Positions 18,655-28,703 of a DNA stretch of 64,000 bases are shown here, in pieces. The DNA lies in the NCBI RefSeq assembly GCF_001476895.1, contig NZ_LDTB01000046.1, positions 1 through 64,000 of the forward strand, given 5' to 3'. The DNA comes from Sphingomonas endophytica. GTDB taxonomy: Bacteria > Pseudomonadota > Alphaproteobacteria > Sphingomonadales > Sphingomonadaceae. A program made the position numbers and the translations under genes. The notes under the pieces are model-generated. The model was not told the DNA's origin, ran no database searches, and worked only from the letters and a program-made list of their open reading frames with translations. Numbering within the stretch: the first letter of the stretch is position 1; each line of letters begins with the position of its first letter.

Positions 18655-18921
18655 TTATTCGCGCCGGCGGCTCGCAAAGATCGGTTCGGCCGCGACCGGC
18701 GCGACGACGCGCACGACCGGGGAGATGGCGCTGGCGGCCAGCGTCGCGACGGCCTGCACCGGGCGCGCCGCGATCCGCCGCGCGGCCGAGGCAATCGCGG
18801 CGGCCTTCACCTGCTGCGCCACCGCCTGCGCGACCTGCGGCTGACGCACGCTGCCGCCGACGCCGGTCAGCGCGGAAAGCAGCGCGGAAAGAAGCAGCAG
18901 CAGGTTCACGGCGCAGGACAT
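18655..18921 (-). CDS. Small Ala-rich hydrophobic protein upstream of secA, unknown function
   Basis: 88 residues, not recognised as a named family. It begins with a hydrophobic stretch ([20 protein letters not shown], residues 4-23) that could be a signal peptide or membrane anchor, although it lacks N-terminal positive charges. The rest is rich in Ala, Val, Gln and Arg, ending [15 protein letters not shown]. Third codon positions are almost all G or C, as in neighbouring genes. There is no clear ribosome site before the ATG at 18921. It stops 89 bases before secA on the same strand, an arrangement that recalls secM-secA, although the sequence is not SecM. It could also be a spurious frame. 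Confidence 0.5.
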   Translation of the reverse strand: MSCAVNLLLLLSALLSALTGVGGSVRQPQVAQAVAQQVKAAAIASAARRIAARPVQAVATLAASAISPVVRVVAPVAAEPIFASRRRE

Positions 18922-19083
18922 AGGATGCGCGGGAGGGCACGTCCACCGCCCGAACGCGGGTAAACCATCTATTTGCCGCCGCGCGCCACCAGAACCGCCG
19001 CGCCGCCGTCACGACCGGCCCGTGGGTACGGCGCGCCACCAGCCCCCTTTGCCTGCCCCGCCGCGCACCGTAAGGAAGGCGCC

Positions 19084-20310
19084 ATGTCGACGTCCATCTC
19101 TCCGCTCGCCACGCCCTTCCCCGATATCCCGCCGGTCGCGGGCGTCCGCCTGCGCGTCGCCCGCGCGCGGTACAAGGAATGGGACCGCACCGACCTGACC
19201 TTCGCGGAGTTCGCCCCCGGCACGACCGTGGCGGGCGTGCTGACGCAATCGAAATGCCCCTCGCCGGAGGTGGAATGGTGCCGCAAGGCGCTGGTGCTGG
19301 GCGACGCGCGCGCGCTGGTAGTCAACGCGGGCAATTCCAACGCCTTCACCGGCAATCGCGGGCGCGAGGCGGTCGAGGCGATCGCCGCGCAGACCGCGCA
19401 GGCGATCGGGTGCCGCCCGTCCGACGTGTTCGTGGCCTCGACGGGCGTGATCGGCGTCCCGCTGCCGATCGACAAGGCGCAGGCCGGGCTCGCCGCCGCC
19501 TTCGTCGCGCCCGAGGCCGACTGGCGGCAGGCGGCGGAGACGATCGGGACGACCGATACCTATCCGAAGGGCGTCAGCGCCACCGCCGTGGTGGACGGAC
19601 GCACGATCACGATCGCGGCGATCATCAAGGGATCGGGGATGATCGCGCCGGACATGGCGACGATGCTGGGCTTCATCTTCACCGACGCGGTGGTCGAGGC
19701 GCCGTTCCTGCAATCCGCTTTGTCGGCGGCGAACACGCGCAGCTTCTCGTGCATCACCGTCGATGGCGACACCTCGACCAGCGACACGGTGCTGGCGTTC
19801 GCGACCGGCGCGGCGGGCAATGCGCCGCTCGCCGACGACGACAGCGACGGGGCGGATGCGTTCCGCGCCGCGCTGGCCGACGTCTGCCGCCGGCTTGCGC
19901 TGCTGGTGGTCCGCGATGGCGAGGGTGCGACGAAGTTGATCGAGGTAACGGTCGAGGGTGCGGAAAGCGACCGCTCGGCGCACCGTGTCGCGATGTCGAT
20001 CGCCAACTCCCCGCTGGTGAAGACCGCCATCGCTGGTGAGGACGCCAATTGGGGGCGCGTCGTCATGGCGGTCGGCAAGGCGGGCGAGCCGGCCGAGCGC
20101 GACCGGCTGGCGATCCGCTTCGGCGCGACGCAGGTCGCCGAAGGCGGGCTGGCCGTGACGGGCTATGACGAGGCGCCGGTCACCGCGCACCTGAAGGGAC
20201 AGGAGGTGGAGATCGGCGTCGACCTTGGTCTGGGCGAGGGCCGCGCCACGGTGTGGACCTGCGACCTGACGCACGGCTACATCTCGATCAACGCCGATTA
20301 CCGGAGTTGA
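19084..20310 (+). CDS. argJ: Bifunctional ornithine acetyltransferase / N-acetylglutamate synthase
   Basis: 408 residues; transfers acetyl from N-acetylornithine to glutamate in the cyclic arginine pathway, and may also use acetyl-CoA. The autocleavage motif [13 protein letters not shown] is intact, with the nucleophilic Thr at about residue 193; cleavage before it gives alpha and beta chains. The C-terminus [12 protein letters not shown] is typical. The ATG at 19084 is preceded by AAGGAAGG. It diverges from the small ORF/secA pair; the GST gene begins seven bases after its stop. Confidence 0.97.
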   Translation: MSTSISPLATPFPDIPPVAGVRLRVARARYKEWDRTDLTFAEFAPGTTVAGVLTQSKCPSPEVEWCRKALVLGDARALVVNAGNSNAFTGNRGREAVEAIAAQTAQAIGCRPSDVFVASTGVIGVPLPIDKAQAGLAAAFVAPEADWRQAAETIGTTDTYPKGVSATAVVDGRTITIAAIIKGSGMIAPDMATMLGFIFTDAVVEAPFLQSALSAANTRSFSCITVDGDTSTSDTVLAFATGAAGNAPLADDDSDGADAFRAALADVCRRLALLVVRDGEGATKLIEVTVEGAESDRSAHRVAMSIANSPLVKTAIAGEDANWGRVVMAVGKAGEPAERDRLAIRFGATQVAEGGLAVTGYDEAPVTAHLKGQEVEIGVDLGLGEGRATVWTCDLTHGYISINADYRS

Positions 20311-20316
20311 GCCGCC

Positions 20317-20928
20317 ATGCTGACGATCTGGGGGCGGCGGAACTCGCACAACGTCAAGAAGGTCGTCTGGCTCGCCGAGGAACTGGGATTGCCGTATCGG
20401 CGCCATGACGTCGGCGGCGCGTTCGGGATGGACGCGGCGTATCGGGCGAAGAATCCCAATGCGCTGATCCCGACGATCGAGGACGGCGACGTCATCCTGT
20501 GGGAGTCGAACGCGATCCTACGCTATCTGGCGGCGCGGCATGGCGGCGAGGCGTGGTGGCCCGCCGATCCGGTCCGACGCGCGCTGGCGGATCGCTGGAT
20601 GGACTGGCAGTTCGGCTATGCCGAGGCGCAGCGCCCGGCGTTCGTCGGCTTGGTGCGGCAGACGCCCGAGCAGCGTGATGCGACCGCGATCGATCAAGCG
20701 ATCGCGGCGGCGGGGCGGATGATGGCCGTCCTGGACGGCGCGCTGGGGAAGACGCCGTGGCTCTCGGGGGCGGCATTTGGGCTGGGCGACCTCCCGATGG
20801 GGGTCTATGCCCATACCTTCTTCACGCTCGGCGGTGAGCGGGAGCCGTTGCCGCATGTGGCGGACTGGTATGCGCGGTTACAGGCGCGTCCGGGCTATGC
20901 GGCCAATGTGATGATCCCGCTGACGTAA
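20317..20928 (+). CDS. Glutathione S-transferase family protein
   Basis: 203 residues with the two-domain GST layout. The N-terminal thioredoxin-like half is LTIWGRRNSHNVKKVVWLAEEL, with the conserved NALIPTIEDGDVILWESNAILRYLA segment binding glutathione. The C-terminal half is helical. Ser/Asn residues near the N-terminus (RRNSHNV) are in the position of the catalytic Ser/Cys of theta/beta-like GSTs. The electrophilic substrate is unknown. The ATG at 20317 follows CCGGAG in the argJ end, so it is probably in the argJ operon. Confidence 0.92.
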   Translation: MLTIWGRRNSHNVKKVVWLAEELGLPYRRHDVGGAFGMDAAYRAKNPNALIPTIEDGDVILWESNAILRYLAARHGGEAWWPADPVRRALADRWMDWQFGYAEAQRPAFVGLVRQTPEQRDATAIDQAIAAAGRMMAVLDGALGKTPWLSGAAFGLGDLPMGVYAHTFFTLGGEREPLPHVADWYARLQARPGYAANVMIPLT

Positions 20929-20937
20929 GGACAACAG

Positions 20938-21012
20938 GTCATTGCGAGCGGAGCGAAGCGATCCGGTGACGGAACAGGACGCTCTGGATTGCTTCGTTCC
21001 GCTCGCGATGAC
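20938..21012. repeat. Imperfect inverted repeat (GTCATTGCGAGC family)
   Basis: GTCATTGCGAGCGGAGCGAA...CC (20938-20964) and GGATTGCTTCGTTCCGCTCG...AC (20986-21012) form a long imperfect stem, a second copy of the repeat at 15697-15771. It lies between the convergent GST and trxA genes. Confidence 0.85.
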
Positions 21013-21019
21013 GATGCGA

Positions 21020-21343
<324 letters not shown>

Positions 21344-21391
21344 GTCATTCTCCTTGGATACCGATGAAACTAGGGTGCGGCGCCCGCGCGC

Positions 21392-24300
21392 TCAACCGTC
21401 GACGGGCAAGCTTTGCTCCGGGCCGGAGAAGCGGCGCTTGACCGGACCCAGCAGTTCGGCGGGCAGATCGATCAGGCGCGGCCCGGCGGTATAGAGCAAC
21501 GCCACTTCGACGCGGGTGCCCGGGAAGATCACCTCCAGCGCGGCATGATAGGCCGCCATCTGGCGCAGGTGATAGTCGGGCAAGTCGGCGACACCGGCGG
21601 GGACGCTGCGCCCGGTCTTATAGTCGATCGCGCGGACCACGCCGTCGCCGACCAGCAGCCGGTCGATCGTGCCGGAAATGACGCGCCCGCTGGGCAGGGT
21701 CGCCGCGATCGGGGCTTCGGCGAGGGCGTCGGGGCCGAACAGCGCGGCATAGGCCGGATCGTTCAGCACCGTCATCACCGGCGCGATCACGTCCTGCGGA
21801 TCGCCGACGCCGCGCGCGGTGAGCCAGCGAAGTGCCGCCGCCTCGCGGGTGGCGGGCGCGAGCGGTGGCAAACGCTCGAACAGCGCGTGCAGCAACGTGC
21901 CGCGTGCCGCCGCGTCGCGCGCGGCGGGTGCGGGCGGTGCGTCGCTGACCTCATCGTCGCCGACCGACGACGGGGTGAGTGGACGAGGCGGCTTGGCATC
22001 CTCGGGGGCAAGGCGGCGCGCCCAGTCAGGGAGCGCGATGGCGGTTTCGTCCGGGTCCCCTGCCCCGCCCTTCGGGGCAACCGGCTTGGCGGGGTGGCGG
22101 CCGGTGTAGATGCGTTCGTCCTCACCCCCGACGCCCAAGGCATCGAGCGTGCGCGCGGCGGCGGCGTACCAGCTCGCCTCGGGCGGGACGCCCTGCCATT
22201 TGGCGCTGAGCGACCCCGCGATGACCAGCCGTTCCTCCGCGCGCGTCGCCGCGACATAGAACAGCCGCCAATGTTCCTGCCGTTCGCGTTCCTCCACCTG
22301 TGCCAGCGCGATGTCGATCGCCCCGGCACGCTCGGCGCTGCGCGGGCGGAACACCGGGATCGGCTTCTCCATTCCCTCCGGCGTCCACATCAGGGTGGAG
22401 CGCGGCGAGGCGTCGGGATCGGCGGTGGCATCGGCGAGGATCACCAGCGGGGCCTGCAATCCCTTCGCCCCGTGCGCGGTCATCACCCGCACCGCGTCCA
22501 GCGGCGCGGCGGCGTCGCGGACGATCTCCACCTCGTCGCGCTCGAACCAGTCGAGGAAGCGTTGCAGCGACGGGGTCGAGCCGGTTTCGAAATCCAGCGC
22601 GGCGTTCAGCAGTTCCTCGATCGGGTCACGCGCTTCCTCGCCCAGCCGCGCCAGCAGCTTGCGCCGACCGTCGAGCGGGCCGGACAGCAGCATCTCCAGG
22701 AATCGGTACGGCGTGTCGAAATCCGCGCTGGCCAGCAGCCCGGTCAGCGCGGTGACATGCTCCGCATATTGGCGCGACAGGTGTCGCCATAGCGATCCCT
22801 GCCGCTCGACCGCGCGCTCCAGCAATTGCTCCTGCGTCCAGCCGATCAACGGAGAGACGAGCAGGCTGGCGAGGCTGAGATCGTCGTCGGGCTGCAGCAC
22901 GAAGCGGACGGCGGCGAGCAGGTCCTGCACGGCCAGGGGCGCGGAGAGGCGGAGGCGATCGACGCCCGCGACCGGCACGCCCTCGGCATACAATCGCGCG
23001 ACGAGCAGTTGCGCGAGTTCGCCGCGCCGCTTGACGAGGATCATGACGTCCTCGGGGCGGAGGCGGCGGCCCTTGCTGTCGAGCATCAGCCCGCCGTGTT
23101 CGACCGGGCCGAGCCAGCGCTTCACCGCCTGCGCGATGCGCGTTGCATTGGCGCGGACCGCATCGTCGATCCACCCTTCTTCGCCCCCGTCCTCGGCATC
23201 GGTCGCGCCGGCCGAGATCGGCGGCCACAGCACGACCGCGCCCGGCCCGGTCACACGGCTGGCATGTTCCGGAATGTCCTCCGCCGCGCCCAGCCCGGCC
23301 GCGCCGACCGTCGCGATCGCCTGATCCACGAACTCCAGCACCGGCGCGGTCGAGCGGAACGAGTCCGTCAGCGACAGGCGATCGAACGGCAGCCCGCGTT
23401 CGTCGTCGGGCATCATGTCGTCGCCCGCCACATCCTTCGCCCGTGCCGCAAAATAGCGTTCGGCCGCCAGGAAGTTGATCGGATCGGTGCCCTGGAACCC
23501 GAAGATCGCCTGCTTCAGGTCGCCCACCGTGAACAGCGTCCGCACCGACGGCGCATAGACGCCGCGCCCGACGAAATATTCGTCCACCAGCGCGCGGATG
23601 ATCGTCCATTGCGCGACATTGGTGTCCTGCGCCTCGTCGACCAGCACATGTTCGGTGATCTGGTCCAGCTTGTAGCGGATCCACTCGCCGATCCCCTCCT
23701 GCCGCAGCAGCGCGACCGCCGCGTCGATCAGGTCGTTGAAATCGACCGCGCCGCTGCGCCGCTTCGCCGCCGCATAGCCGCGGGCATAGTCGCGCCCGAC
23801 CTCCAGCGCCGCGCCCAGTTTGTCGGCATAGGCGGCCCGCGTCCGCAGCGACAGCAGCTCGCCGCACCAGCCATGCATCCGTAGCGCGTGCTCGGCGTAA
23901 TCGGGATCGACCGGCGCGCGGCCCTTGCCGAACGACAGCGGATCGCCGTCCTTCTTCGCCCAGACCAGATGCAACCGGTCGAGCGTCGCTGCGCGCTCGT
24001 CGGTATCGGCGGACAGCCACGCGCCGATCGCCTCCGCCCGCTCGACGCCGCTCTTGGTCCCCCACGCGCGGTTGAGCGCAGCGATCGTGTCGAGCGTATC
24101 GCGGTCGAACGCGCCGTCCGCGCAGGCCGCGCGAATATGTTCGGCGACATCGCCGAGCGGCAGCCCGAGCTGGGTGCGGACGAATGCGATGACGCCCGCC
24201 GGTAAAGCCTCCAATCCGTCATGAGCACGCGCGCAATCGGCGAGGAATTGCTCTGCGCCCTGTTCGCCCAATCGGACGCTTAGCGCGCCGATCGTCTCCA

Positions 24301-24841
24301 CCGGGCGCGTCCGTCCCTCGCGCTCCGCCTGTACCAGCAGGTCCGACAGCGCCTGCCGGCGCAGCAGCGCTTCCTCGCGCGGCTCGATCGGGCGAAAGCC
24401 GGGAACCAGGCCGGCCTCGATCGGAAAGGCAGCTAGAAGTCCCTGACAAAAACCGTGAATCGTCTGGATGCGCAAGCCGCCGCCCGGCGCGTCGAGGACG
24501 CGCGCGAACAGCGTCCGGGCGCGCGCGACCAGCGCCGGCGTCGGCCGCTCGCCCAGCGCGGCCAGATCGGCGCCCAGCGCGGTGTCGGCCATCCGCACCC
24601 ACGCGGCAAGTTGGCGATTGACCCGCGCCGCCATCTCCGCCGCCCCCGCCTTGGTGAAGGTCAGGCACAGGATCGCGGACGGCTCAACATCCCGTAACAA
24701 CAGGCGAAAAACCCGCGCCGCCAGTACCTGCGTCTTGCCCGTTCCCGCAGAGGCGGACAACCAGACATGCGCCTCCGGCCGGCTGGCCTGAAGCTGCGCA
24801 TCCTTGAGTTGGGGGAGCGGGGTGACGGCGCGAGGAGTCAT
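21392..24841 (-). CDS. addA: Double-strand break repair helicase-nuclease AddA
   Basis: 1149 residues. UvrD-like SF1 helicase with Walker A SASAGTGKT (about 29-37), DEAQDTNVAQW (motif II), VMTAHGAKGLQAP and YVAATRAEERL motifs. The C-terminal RecB-type nuclease domain has VRAIDYKTGRS. AddA works with AddB to resect DNA ends for RecA loading. The ATG at 24841 (MTPRAV) is preferred; an upstream start at 24859 is in frame. AddB lies directly upstream, separated by a palindromic repeat, and trxA follows. Confidence 0.96.
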   Translation of the reverse strand: MTPRAVTPLPQLKDAQLQASRPEAHVWLSASAGTGKTQVLAARVFRLLLRDVEPSAILCLTFTKAGAAEMAARVNRQLAAWVRMADTALGADLAALGERPTPALVARARTLFARVLDAPGGGLRIQTIHGFCQGLLAAFPIEAGLVPGFRPIEPREEALLRRQALSDLLVQAEREGRTRPVETIGALSVRLGEQGAEQFLADCARAHDGLEALPAGVIAFVRTQLGLPLGDVAEHIRAACADGAFDRDTLDTIAALNRAWGTKSGVERAEAIGAWLSADTDERAATLDRLHLVWAKKDGDPLSFGKGRAPVDPDYAEHALRMHGWCGELLSLRTRAAYADKLGAALEVGRDYARGYAAAKRRSGAVDFNDLIDAAVALLRQEGIGEWIRYKLDQITEHVLVDEAQDTNVAQWTIIRALVDEYFVGRGVYAPSVRTLFTVGDLKQAIFGFQGTDPINFLAAERYFAARAKDVAGDDMMPDDERGLPFDRLSLTDSFRSTAPVLEFVDQAIATVGAAGLGAAEDIPEHASRVTGPGAVVLWPPISAGATDAEDGGEEGWIDDAVRANATRIAQAVKRWLGPVEHGGLMLDSKGRRLRPEDVMILVKRRGELAQLLVARLYAEGVPVAGVDRLRLSAPLAVQDLLAAVRFVLQPDDDLSLASLLVSPLIGWTQEQLLERAVERQGSLWRHLSRQYAEHVTALTGLLASADFDTPYRFLEMLLSGPLDGRRKLLARLGEEARDPIEELLNAALDFETGSTPSLQRFLDWFERDEVEIVRDAAAPLDAVRVMTAHGAKGLQAPLVILADATADPDASPRSTLMWTPEGMEKPIPVFRPRSAERAGAIDIALAQVEERERQEHWRLFYVAATRAEERLVIAGSLSAKWQGVPPEASWYAAAARTLDALGVGGEDERIYTGRHPAKPVAPKGGAGDPDETAIALPDWARRLAPEDAKPPRPLTPSSVGDDEVSDAPPAPAARDAAARGTLLHALFERLPPLAPATREAAALRWLTARGVGDPQDVIAPVMTVLNDPAYAALFGPDALAEAPIAATLPSGRVISGTIDRLLVGDGVVRAIDYKTGRSVPAGVADLPDYHLRQMAAYHAALEVIFPGTRVEVALLYTAGPRLIDLPAELLGPVKRRFSGPEQSLPVDG

Positions 24842-24861
24842 GTGCGGTTGCCCCCGCACGC

Positions 24862-24963
24862 CATCGTCATCCCCGCGAAGGCGGGGATCCAGAACCTCTG
24901 ACCTCCGTGATGGAGGCGCGACGACAGCGCGTCTGGATTCCCGCCTGCGCGGGAATGACGATG
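24862..24963. repeat. Paired REP-like palindrome between addB and addA
   Basis: CATCGTCATCCCCGCGAAGG... (24862-24893) and its inverse ending CGCGGGAATGACGATG (24932-24963), separated by 38 bases. Each arm folds on itself (CCCCGCGAAGGCGGGG; TTCCCGCCTGCGCGGGAA). It interrupts an otherwise overlapping gene run and may modulate addA expression. Confidence 0.85.
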
Positions 24964-24973
24964 AGGACGGCGG

Positions 24974-27955
24974 CTACGCATCGCGGCCATACCATTCGTC
25001 ACGGCGCATCAACTGGTCATATTCCGCGAACGGCGCGAACTCCGGGTGCAGCTTCGCCGTAAATGGTTGATCTCCGGTCAGCCAGCGGGCCGCAGCCTCG
25101 GCAAAGCTGTCCCGTGCGGCGCGGACGAAATCGTCGGTCAGGATCCGTCCGCCCTTGCCGGCCGGGTCGGCGGGGCTCGACACCGAGCCGAACGTGTCGC
25201 CCTTTTTTGCGAGCGACCAATATTCGAACGCGGTCGCCTCCCCCGTCACACCGTCAAATCCGCCCGCCTCGGCGATCGCGCCGAGCAGTCCGAGTTGCAG
25301 GTTGAAGCCGCCGCGCACCGCCGCGACCGAGGGCGCCTTGCCCGTCTTGTAATCGACGATGCCCAGCCCGCCATCGGACATCCGGTCGATGCGGTCGAAG
25401 CGCCCGGTCAGTTCGATCCCCGACAACTCGGCCTTGCCGCGTCCCTCGACCGCCAGCACCGCGCGACCCGTGGCGCGATCGGCGAGCGTCCTGGCCGCGA
25501 CCCACTCGAACGCGGCGATCAGCCGAGGTTGCCACAACGCGCGCAACAGCGGGTGGGTGGCGGGATCGGCGAGCAGCGTCCGCGCGCGCGGCAACAGTTT
25601 CTCGGCGTCGCAGCCGTCTTCGCGTGCCCACGCTTCCAGCACCGCATGGACCGCCGTACCGCGCCACGCCGCGCTGGGATCGGCATCCACTGCGTCGAGC
25701 GGCGACAGCTTCAGGATGCGACGCGCGTAGAAGGCGAACGGATCGGCCTTCAACCGATCGACCTCGGTCACCGAAATCTGCCTCGGGCGCAGGGACTTGC
25801 GCGGCAGGGGTTCCGGGCGATCGACCGGGGTCGGCACACGCGTGCCGTCGAGCGCGCGCGCCCACGCCGCCAGCGTGCCGTCGCGGGGAAAACGCTCGCC
25901 CGTCATCGCTTCCAGCCGCAGCCAGAAACGCGAGGCGAGCGCGGGCGAGCGCGCGTCGCGGCGCGCGCGCGTCAGGACGATCTGCCTCGCACCCAGCGCC
26001 TGACCGAAATCGTGCGCGGCGACGCCGATCCCCCGATCAAGCCCAGGCAATCCCAGTTCGGCGCGAACGCGCGGCGCGAGCCACGGGTCGGGCGCGGGCA
26101 GGCCTGGCCATGTCCCCTCGTTCAGCCCGGACAGGATCATCAGGTCGGCGCGTTGCAGCCGCGCCTCCATCAGCCCGTAGATGGCGAGGCGCGGATGGCG
26201 CTCGCGCGGCAACAGCCGGATCGCGATCTCCTCCATCAACAGCCGCAGCAGCGGGGCGAAGCCGGCGGGGGCGATGGCATGGGGCCCGAGCGGGGCGTGC
26301 GTCTCCATACCGGTCAGCAGATCGGCGGCCGCGCGCCCCGCGGGACCACGCCACGCTTCCTCTCCCGCGAGCAGATTCGCCGCCTCGCGCAAACACGCGA
26401 CCAGCGACGGCAGCGTCACTGCCCCGCTCCCGCCGAACCCGCGCGCAACCGGTTCGAGCAGGGCGCGCGCCTCACGCCACCATTCGGCCGCGCGCGCGCG
26501 CTCGGGCGCGGCGGCGAGGTGGCGGTCGATCCCCTCCAGCCCGGGCGCGGGGCGCGGGCCGCGCAGCGCGCGGTCGAGGCGGCGGACGCCATCGAGCCAG
26601 GCGCCGCGCTGATCGCCCGCGCGCACCAAAGGATGCTTGAGCAAGGTCAGCAGCGCCATCGGCGCGAAATCCTGCGCCGCCGCCTCGACGATCGCGGTCA
26701 GCAGCGTGCCGGGCGGCAGGATCGCAAGCGCGCGGCCCGCGCTGTCATCGACCTCGATATTCCAGCGCCGGCAATGTGCCGCGACGCGTCGCGCGAGCAT
26801 CCGGTCGGGGGTGACCAGCGCAGCGGTGAGCCCGGGCGTCTCGATCGCCTCGCGCAATTTCAGCGCGATCGCCTGCGCCTCCTCGGCAGGGGTCGCGAGT
26901 TCCACGGCGGTAACGCCACTCAGCCTTCGGTCGGCGGCGTCCAGCGCTGTCCATTTGGCGGTAAAGCGTGCCGGGGCAAGCGCATTGGCGATCGCCCGTC
27001 CGCGCGCGGCATCGGCGTCATGCTCGCTGGCGGCCATCCAGCGCGTCACCTCGCTTCGGTCGGCGCCGATACGTTCGAGCAGCAGCTTGAGATGAAACTG
27101 TGGATGGACCTCGATCGATCGCGCGCGCACGCCGGTCACGGCGTCGGGCTGATGCGGCCCGAGCGCATCCCATTCCGCTTGGGGCAGCGAGAGATCGAGA
27201 TCGGCGAACACCACCATCCCGCGCGGCAGTGCGGCGACGGTGCGCAGCAACCGCGCGACGGCGGGCGCGGGATCGGTGATCCCGGCCGCGCAGACGAACC
27301 CGTCCGGCGGCGACGCACGCCAGCGCGCCGCCTGTCGATCGATCAACAGGATACGCCGCTCGGCGGCATCGATGGCCCCCAGCCGCTCGCGCTCGGCGGG
27401 CCAGCGGTCGAGCAGGATGCGGAACAGTCGGAGCGCCGTTTCCCAGTGATCCGACAGTCCCTCGCCCGGATCGATCGCGGCCAATCGCGCGGGCGGCACT
27501 TCCTCAACGATCAACTGGTCGAGCGTACCCGCCAGTTCGCCCGCCAGCCGTACGGCCTCCGCGGCGTCGACAGGGCGCCCCGCGGCGGCACGTTCTTCCT
27601 CGACCAGCCGCGCCAGGATCATCCGGCGTTGCAGCGGATCGACGGCGGGCGGCAACGGCGGCACCGCGTCGGCCGGGTCGAGCGCCGCACCGACCCCGGC
27701 ATCCAGTTCCTCACCACCCAGCGCGACAATGCGCGGCAGCAACAGCGCCCCGCCGCTGGCGCGCACGAACGCCTCGCGCACCGCCAGGCCACCACGGTTG
27801 TTTGGAACCAGCACCAGCCCGCGCGCCAACGCCAGTCGGTCGCCGCCGAAGCGACGCAACAGCCCGGCGACCAGCGCATCCGCGAACGCGCGGTGCGCCG
27901 GGATGGTGTGGAGCCGCAAGCCACGTCCGCCCGCACTCGGCGGCGCGTCAGCCAT
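24974..27955 (-). CDS. addB: Double-strand break repair protein AddB
   Basis: 993 residues of the alphaproteobacterial AddB type. The N-terminal inactivated helicase-like region includes LVLVPNNRGGLAVREAF, and the middle contains LMILSGLNEGTWPG. The C-terminal PD-(D/E)XK nuclease domain has FDRIDRMSDGGLGIVDYKTGKAP (about 865-890). No Cys cluster for an iron-sulfur domain is obvious, as usual for this group. The ATG overlaps the murU stop by eight bases (ATGGCTGA). Confidence 0.94.
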   Translation of the reverse strand: MADAPPSAGGRGLRLHTIPAHRAFADALVAGLLRRFGGDRLALARGLVLVPNNRGGLAVREAFVRASGGALLLPRIVALGGEELDAGVGAALDPADAVPPLPPAVDPLQRRMILARLVEEERAAAGRPVDAAEAVRLAGELAGTLDQLIVEEVPPARLAAIDPGEGLSDHWETALRLFRILLDRWPAERERLGAIDAAERRILLIDRQAARWRASPPDGFVCAAGITDPAPAVARLLRTVAALPRGMVVFADLDLSLPQAEWDALGPHQPDAVTGVRARSIEVHPQFHLKLLLERIGADRSEVTRWMAASEHDADAARGRAIANALAPARFTAKWTALDAADRRLSGVTAVELATPAEEAQAIALKLREAIETPGLTAALVTPDRMLARRVAAHCRRWNIEVDDSAGRALAILPPGTLLTAIVEAAAQDFAPMALLTLLKHPLVRAGDQRGAWLDGVRRLDRALRGPRPAPGLEGIDRHLAAAPERARAAEWWREARALLEPVARGFGGSGAVTLPSLVACLREAANLLAGEEAWRGPAGRAAADLLTGMETHAPLGPHAIAPAGFAPLLRLLMEEIAIRLLPRERHPRLAIYGLMEARLQRADLMILSGLNEGTWPGLPAPDPWLAPRVRAELGLPGLDRGIGVAAHDFGQALGARQIVLTRARRDARSPALASRFWLRLEAMTGERFPRDGTLAAWARALDGTRVPTPVDRPEPLPRKSLRPRQISVTEVDRLKADPFAFYARRILKLSPLDAVDADPSAAWRGTAVHAVLEAWAREDGCDAEKLLPRARTLLADPATHPLLRALWQPRLIAAFEWVAARTLADRATGRAVLAVEGRGKAELSGIELTGRFDRIDRMSDGGLGIVDYKTGKAPSVAAVRGGFNLQLGLLGAIAEAGGFDGVTGEATAFEYWSLAKKGDTFGSVSSPADPAGKGGRILTDDFVRAARDSFAEAAARWLTGDQPFTAKLHPEFAPFAEYDQLMRRDEWYGRDA

Positions 27956-28703
27956 CCGCGAGCAGCGCCTCGGTCCGCTTCACGGCACCCGGCACGTTGA
28001 TTTCAGACCACAAACCCTGATGAACCAGGCCGTAGGCGCGTCCGCCCGCGATCGCCCGATCCCAGAAGACGTTGGTCGAGAACGGCCCCTCCGGCCAGTC
28101 GCGGATCAGGCGTGGCGACAGGATCTGCACCCCCGTAAAAACGAAGGGAGCGACGCGCCCCGGCTTGCGCCGCCCGCTGATCCGCCCGTCCGCGGCGAGA
28201 TGGAAGTCGCCCTGTCCGCCATGGTTGTGCGCGCGCGCATAGGGAACCATCAACAGCAAGGCGTCCATCGCCGCATCGTCCCAACGCGCCGCCAGTTGCC
28301 GGATCGCGTCGGTCGGGCCGTCGAGCCAGAGATTATCGGCATTGACGACCAGGAATGGGTCATCGCCGAGCAGCGGCATCGCCTTCACGATCCCGCCGCC
28401 GGTTTCCATCAACTGCGCGCGTTCGTCGGAGACGATCACCTCGATGCCGTGGACGCGATGATGAAGATACGCTTCCAGCGCGTCCGCAAGGTAGTGCACG
28501 TTGACCACCGCACGCTCCACGCCCGCCGCGCGCAGCCGGTCGAAATTGTGGTCGATCAACGTGCGACCGCCGACCTCGATCAGAGGCTTCGGGCGCGTTG
28601 CGGTCAGCGGGCGCATCCGCTTGCCGACCCCCGCCGCCATCACCATCGCGGTGCGCGGCACCCGCGCGCCCGGATCGGGGCGGATGTAGCGGGGCCGGCT
28701 CAC
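27948..28703 (-). CDS. murU: N-acetylmuramate alpha-1-phosphate uridylyltransferase MurU
   Basis: About 251 residues; a sugar-1-phosphate nucleotidyltransferase with the signature MAAGVGKRMRPLTATRPKPLI (about 22-42), ERAQLMETGGGI and NADNLW. In the Pseudomonas/Caulobacter-type recycling route MurU makes UDP-MurNAc from MurNAc-1-phosphate, bypassing fosfomycin-sensitive MurA. Assignment rests on sequence type plus its place directly after amgK. I chose the GTG at 28703 because it overlaps the amgK stop (GTGA); a start at the internal ATG before MAAG is possible. Confidence 0.88.
   Translation of the reverse strand: MSRPRYIRPDPGARVPRTAMVMAAGVGKRMRPLTATRPKPLIEVGGRTLIDHNFDRLRAAGVERAVVNVHYLADALEAYLHHRVHGIEVIVSDERAQLMETGGGIVKAMPLLGDDPFLVVNADNLWLDGPTDAIRQLAARWDDAAMDALLLMVPYARAHNHGGQGDFHLAADGRISGRRKPGRVAPFVFTGVQILSPRLIRDWPEGPFSTNVFWDRAIAGGRAYGLVHQGLWSEINVPGAVKRTEALLADG

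Noticed and set aside
15944-18844. 966-codon plus-strand frame opposite secA
   Set aside because: It is antisense to a certain secA gene, with low-complexity Arg/Asp/Val/Leu/His composition and no recognisable domain.
25046-28000. 984-codon plus-strand frame opposite addB
   Set aside because: It is a mirror of the addB codons, Arg/Gln/Gly-rich with no domain; addB is clearly the coding strand.
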